Of a DNA stretch of 17,953 nucleotides, positions 16,302-17,953 are shown piece by piece. Source of the DNA: Salinicoccus sp. UBA3372 (GTDB lineage Bacteria; Bacillota; Bacilli; Staphylococcales; Salinicoccaceae); the NCBI GenBank assembly GCA_002360325.1, contig DEQG01000008.1, positions 1-17,953 on the forward strand. The letters run 5' to 3'. The translations under genes were made by a program, and so were the position numbers. The notes beneath the pieces were generated by a model. The model ran no database searches. It was not told the origin of the DNA and was given only the letters and a program-made list of their open reading frames with translations. Positions within the stretch are counted from its first letter, which is position 1. Each line of letters opens with the position of its first letter.

Positions 16302-17753
16302 TTATTTTAATTTGGAAATTCTGTTCAGCACTTTTTCTTTGCCGATCAGAGAAATTGAATCGGGCAGTTCAGGACCCTGTGTCTGTCCTGTAACAGCGAC
16401 ACGGATCGGCATGAAGAGCTGCTTCCCTTTATAACCCGTGGATTTCTGTACATTTTTAATCGATTTTTTGATTGTAGCAGGATCGAAGTCGATCAAGTCT
16501 TCAAATTCATCATACAGGGCAGCCATCAGTTCAGGGATGTGTTCCTGGTTGATCACTTCTGTGGCTGCCTCGCCGAATTCGATATCATCTTTGAAGAACT
16601 GCTCGGATAAAGTTGTAATCTCTCCGGCAAAACTCATCTGCGGCTGGTAGAGAGCGACAAGCTTTCTTGCCCATTCAATTTCTTCTGCCCCCGAATCTTC
16701 ATTGACCAGTCCCTCTTTGATCAGGAAAGGCAGCGCCATGTCGAATACTGTTTCTGCGTCCTTCTCTTTCATGTACTGGTTGTTGATCCAGGTCAGCTTC
16801 TGCTTGTCGAAGAAAGCAGGTGCTTTGGATAATCTTTTCTCATCAAATAATTTAATAAATTCATCTTTATTGAAAATCTCTTCTTCACCTTCCGGCGTCC
16901 ATCCGAGTAAAGCGATGAAGTTGAACAGTGCTTCCGGCAAATATCCAAGTTCTTTATACTGTTCGATAAACTGGATGATTGCGCCGTCACGTTTGGATAA
17001 TTTTTTCTTACTTTCGTTGACAATCAACGTCATATGACCGAACTTCGGCGGCTCAAGTCCCAGAGCTTCATAAACCATCAGCTGTTTCGGTGTATTTGAA
17101 ATATGGTCGTCGCCGCGCAGCACATGTGAAATTTCCATTTCGTGGTCGTCTATCGCCACAGCGAAGTTATATGTCGGGACACCGTCTTTCTTCACGATGA
17201 CCCAGTCACCGAAACCGTTTGATTCGAATGACACTTCACCTTTGACGATATCGTCGAATTTGTAAATTTTATCCTGAGGCACGCGGATACGTATAGCCGG
17301 CTCACGGCCTTCGGCAATAAGCGCGTCTTCCTCTTCTTTTGTCAGGTTGGCATGGTTACCGCCGTATCTCGGCATTTCACCGCGCGCAATCTGTTCCTCA
17401 CGTTCTTTTTCCAATTCTTCGCTTGTCATATAACAACGGTAGGCAAGGTCCTCATCCAGCATTTTTTGGATATATGGCTCATAGATGGACCCGCGCTCAG
17501 ATTGACGGTAAGGGCCGTAGCCGCCGTCTTTATCAATACTTTCGTCCCAGTCGATACCCAGCCACTTCAAGTTTTTCAGCTGCGATTCCTCACCTGTTTC
17601 AATATGACGTGATTTGTCGGTATCTTCAATCCTGATGATGAAGTCTCCGCCGTAGTGACGTGCAAATAAATAATTAAATAGTGCTGAACGTGCGTTTCCT
17701 ATATGCAAAAACCCAGTCGGACTCGGTGCATATCTGACTCTTACTTTATCCAT
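16302..17753 (-). CDS. gltX: Glutamyl-tRNA synthetase
   Basis: A class I synthetase that attaches glutamate to tRNA-Glu. In Firmicutes it is normally non-discriminating and also mischarges tRNA-Gln for the GatCAB amidotransferase; no such gene is in this window. It has 483 aa, the standard length. The HIGH motif is in [17 protein letters not shown] (about 10-26), and the KMSKS-type motif is KLSKR at 251-255. The conserved [20 protein letters not shown] precedes the connective region, and a helical anticodon-binding domain fills the C-terminus. The start is ATG at 17753 with GGAGG seven bases upstream. It overlaps the ispF stop by one base (TAATG), suggesting coupled translation. It is followed by the promoter and T-box of cysE. 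Confidence 0.97.
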   Translation of the reverse strand: MDKVRVRYAPSPTGFLHIGNARSALFNYLFARHYGGDFIIRIEDTDKSRHIETGEESQLKNLKWLGIDWDESIDKDGGYGPYRQSERGSIYEPYIQKMLDEDLAYRCYMTSEELEKEREEQIARGEMPRYGGNHANLTKEEEDALIAEGREPAIRIRVPQDKIYKFDDIVKGEVSFESNGFGDWVIVKKDGVPTYNFAVAIDDHEMEISHVLRGDDHISNTPKQLMVYEALGLEPPKFGHMTLIVNESKKKLSKRDGAIIQFIEQYKELGYLPEALFNFIALLGWTPEGEEEIFNKDEFIKLFDEKRLSKAPAFFDKQKLTWINNQYMKEKDAETVFDMALPFLIKEGLVNEDSGAEEIEWARKLVALYQPQMSFAGEITTLSEQFFKDDIEFGEAATEVINQEHIPELMAALYDEFEDLIDFDPATIKKSIKNVQKSTGYKGKQLFMPIRVAVTGQTQGPELPDSISLIGKEKVLNRISKLK

Positions 17754-17953
17754 TATGATTCCTCCATTTTTGTGAGCAGGACCACTGCTTCAGAAGTGAT
17801 GCCTTCTTTTCTGCCTACGAAACCCAGTTTTTCTGTTGTAGTCGCTTTAATATTAACATTAGAGATGGATGTCTTCAAAATTGAAGCGACACTTTCCCGC
17901 ATATCATCTATATACGGTCTGAATTTAGGCGCCTGCGCCATGATGACGGCATC
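17753..17953 (-). CDS. ispF: 2-C-methyl-D-erythritol 2,4-cyclodiphosphate synthase, C-terminal part
   Basis: Only the last 66 residues are inside the window; the 5' part continues past 17953. The frame is open to the edge and begins [20 protein letters not shown]. It continues through the signature [13 protein letters not shown] and the ending [14 protein letters not shown], all typical of IspF. The enzyme releases CMP to form the cyclic diphosphate in the non-mevalonate isoprenoid pathway. The KATTTE segment belongs to the active-site side of the trimer. The TAA shares one base with the gltX ATG. An internal ATG at 17941 is not the real start. Confidence 0.93.
   Translation of the reverse strand, partial: DAVIMAQAPKFRPYIDDMRESVASILKTSISNVNIKATTTEKLGFVGRKEGITSEAVVLLTKMEES

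Noticed and set aside
1..17953. Mobile elements, CRISPR arrays, tRNA or rRNA genes, defence or phage genes
   Set aside because: I saw no transposase, spaced repeats, cloverleaf or rRNA sequence. All coding space is accounted for by conserved core genes.

Overview
The window is a conserved chromosomal core region from a low-to-moderate-GC Gram-positive bacterium of the Staphylococcaceae. All genes lie on the minus strand, so transcription runs from high to low coordinates. The RpoB, RpoC, L10, L1, L11, CysE and Mini-III proteins closely resemble what I remember of the Staphylococcus aureus proteins. The order ispF-gltX-cysE-cysS-mrnC-rlmB-rae1(yacP)-sigH-rpmG-secE-nusG-rplK-rplA-rplJ-rplL-methyltransferase-rpoB-rpoC is the staphylococcal one. 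Base composition looks richer in GC than S. aureus and the proteins differ in detail, so a sister genus (Jeotgalicoccus, Salinicoccus, Macrococcus or similar) is more likely than Staphylococcus itself. That genus call is inference.

Layout in the direction of transcription. (1) 17953-16302: the 3' end of ispF overlaps gltX by one base. (2) 16301-16058: a promoter and a cysteine T-box riboswitch, with UGC specifier, UGGA bulge and a strong terminator. It controls the tightly overlapping run cysE-cysS-mrnC-rlmB-rae1. (3) 12343-11685: the competence-type sigma factor gene sigH. A long inverted repeat just before it buries the ribosome-binding site. (4) 11661-10717: a near-consensus promoter drives a short rpmG (44 aa, too small for a standard ORF cutoff), then secE and nusG, closed by an intrinsic terminator. 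(5) 10708-8171: rplK-rplA with two L1-binding-site look-alikes, then the L10 leader with its attenuator, rplJ-rplL and a strong terminator. (6) 8138-7518: a class I N2-guanine-type methyltransferase. (7) 7497-84: a promoter, a long leader with a terminator-like hairpin, then rpoB and rpoC.

Together the genes supply RNA polymerase, the ribosomal stalk, elongation and secretion factors, rRNA maturation (Mini-III, RlmB) and two aminoacyl-tRNA synthetases. Cysteine biosynthesis is tied to cysteine charging by the T-box. No mobile element, tRNA, rRNA, CRISPR array or horizontally acquired island was seen. There is no gap over 300 bases without a gene; the three gaps of roughly 230-265 bases all hold regulatory RNA or promoter signals. 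The most interesting material is the cis-regulatory RNA: the sigH inverted repeat, the paired L1-like motifs and the rpoB leader hairpin.
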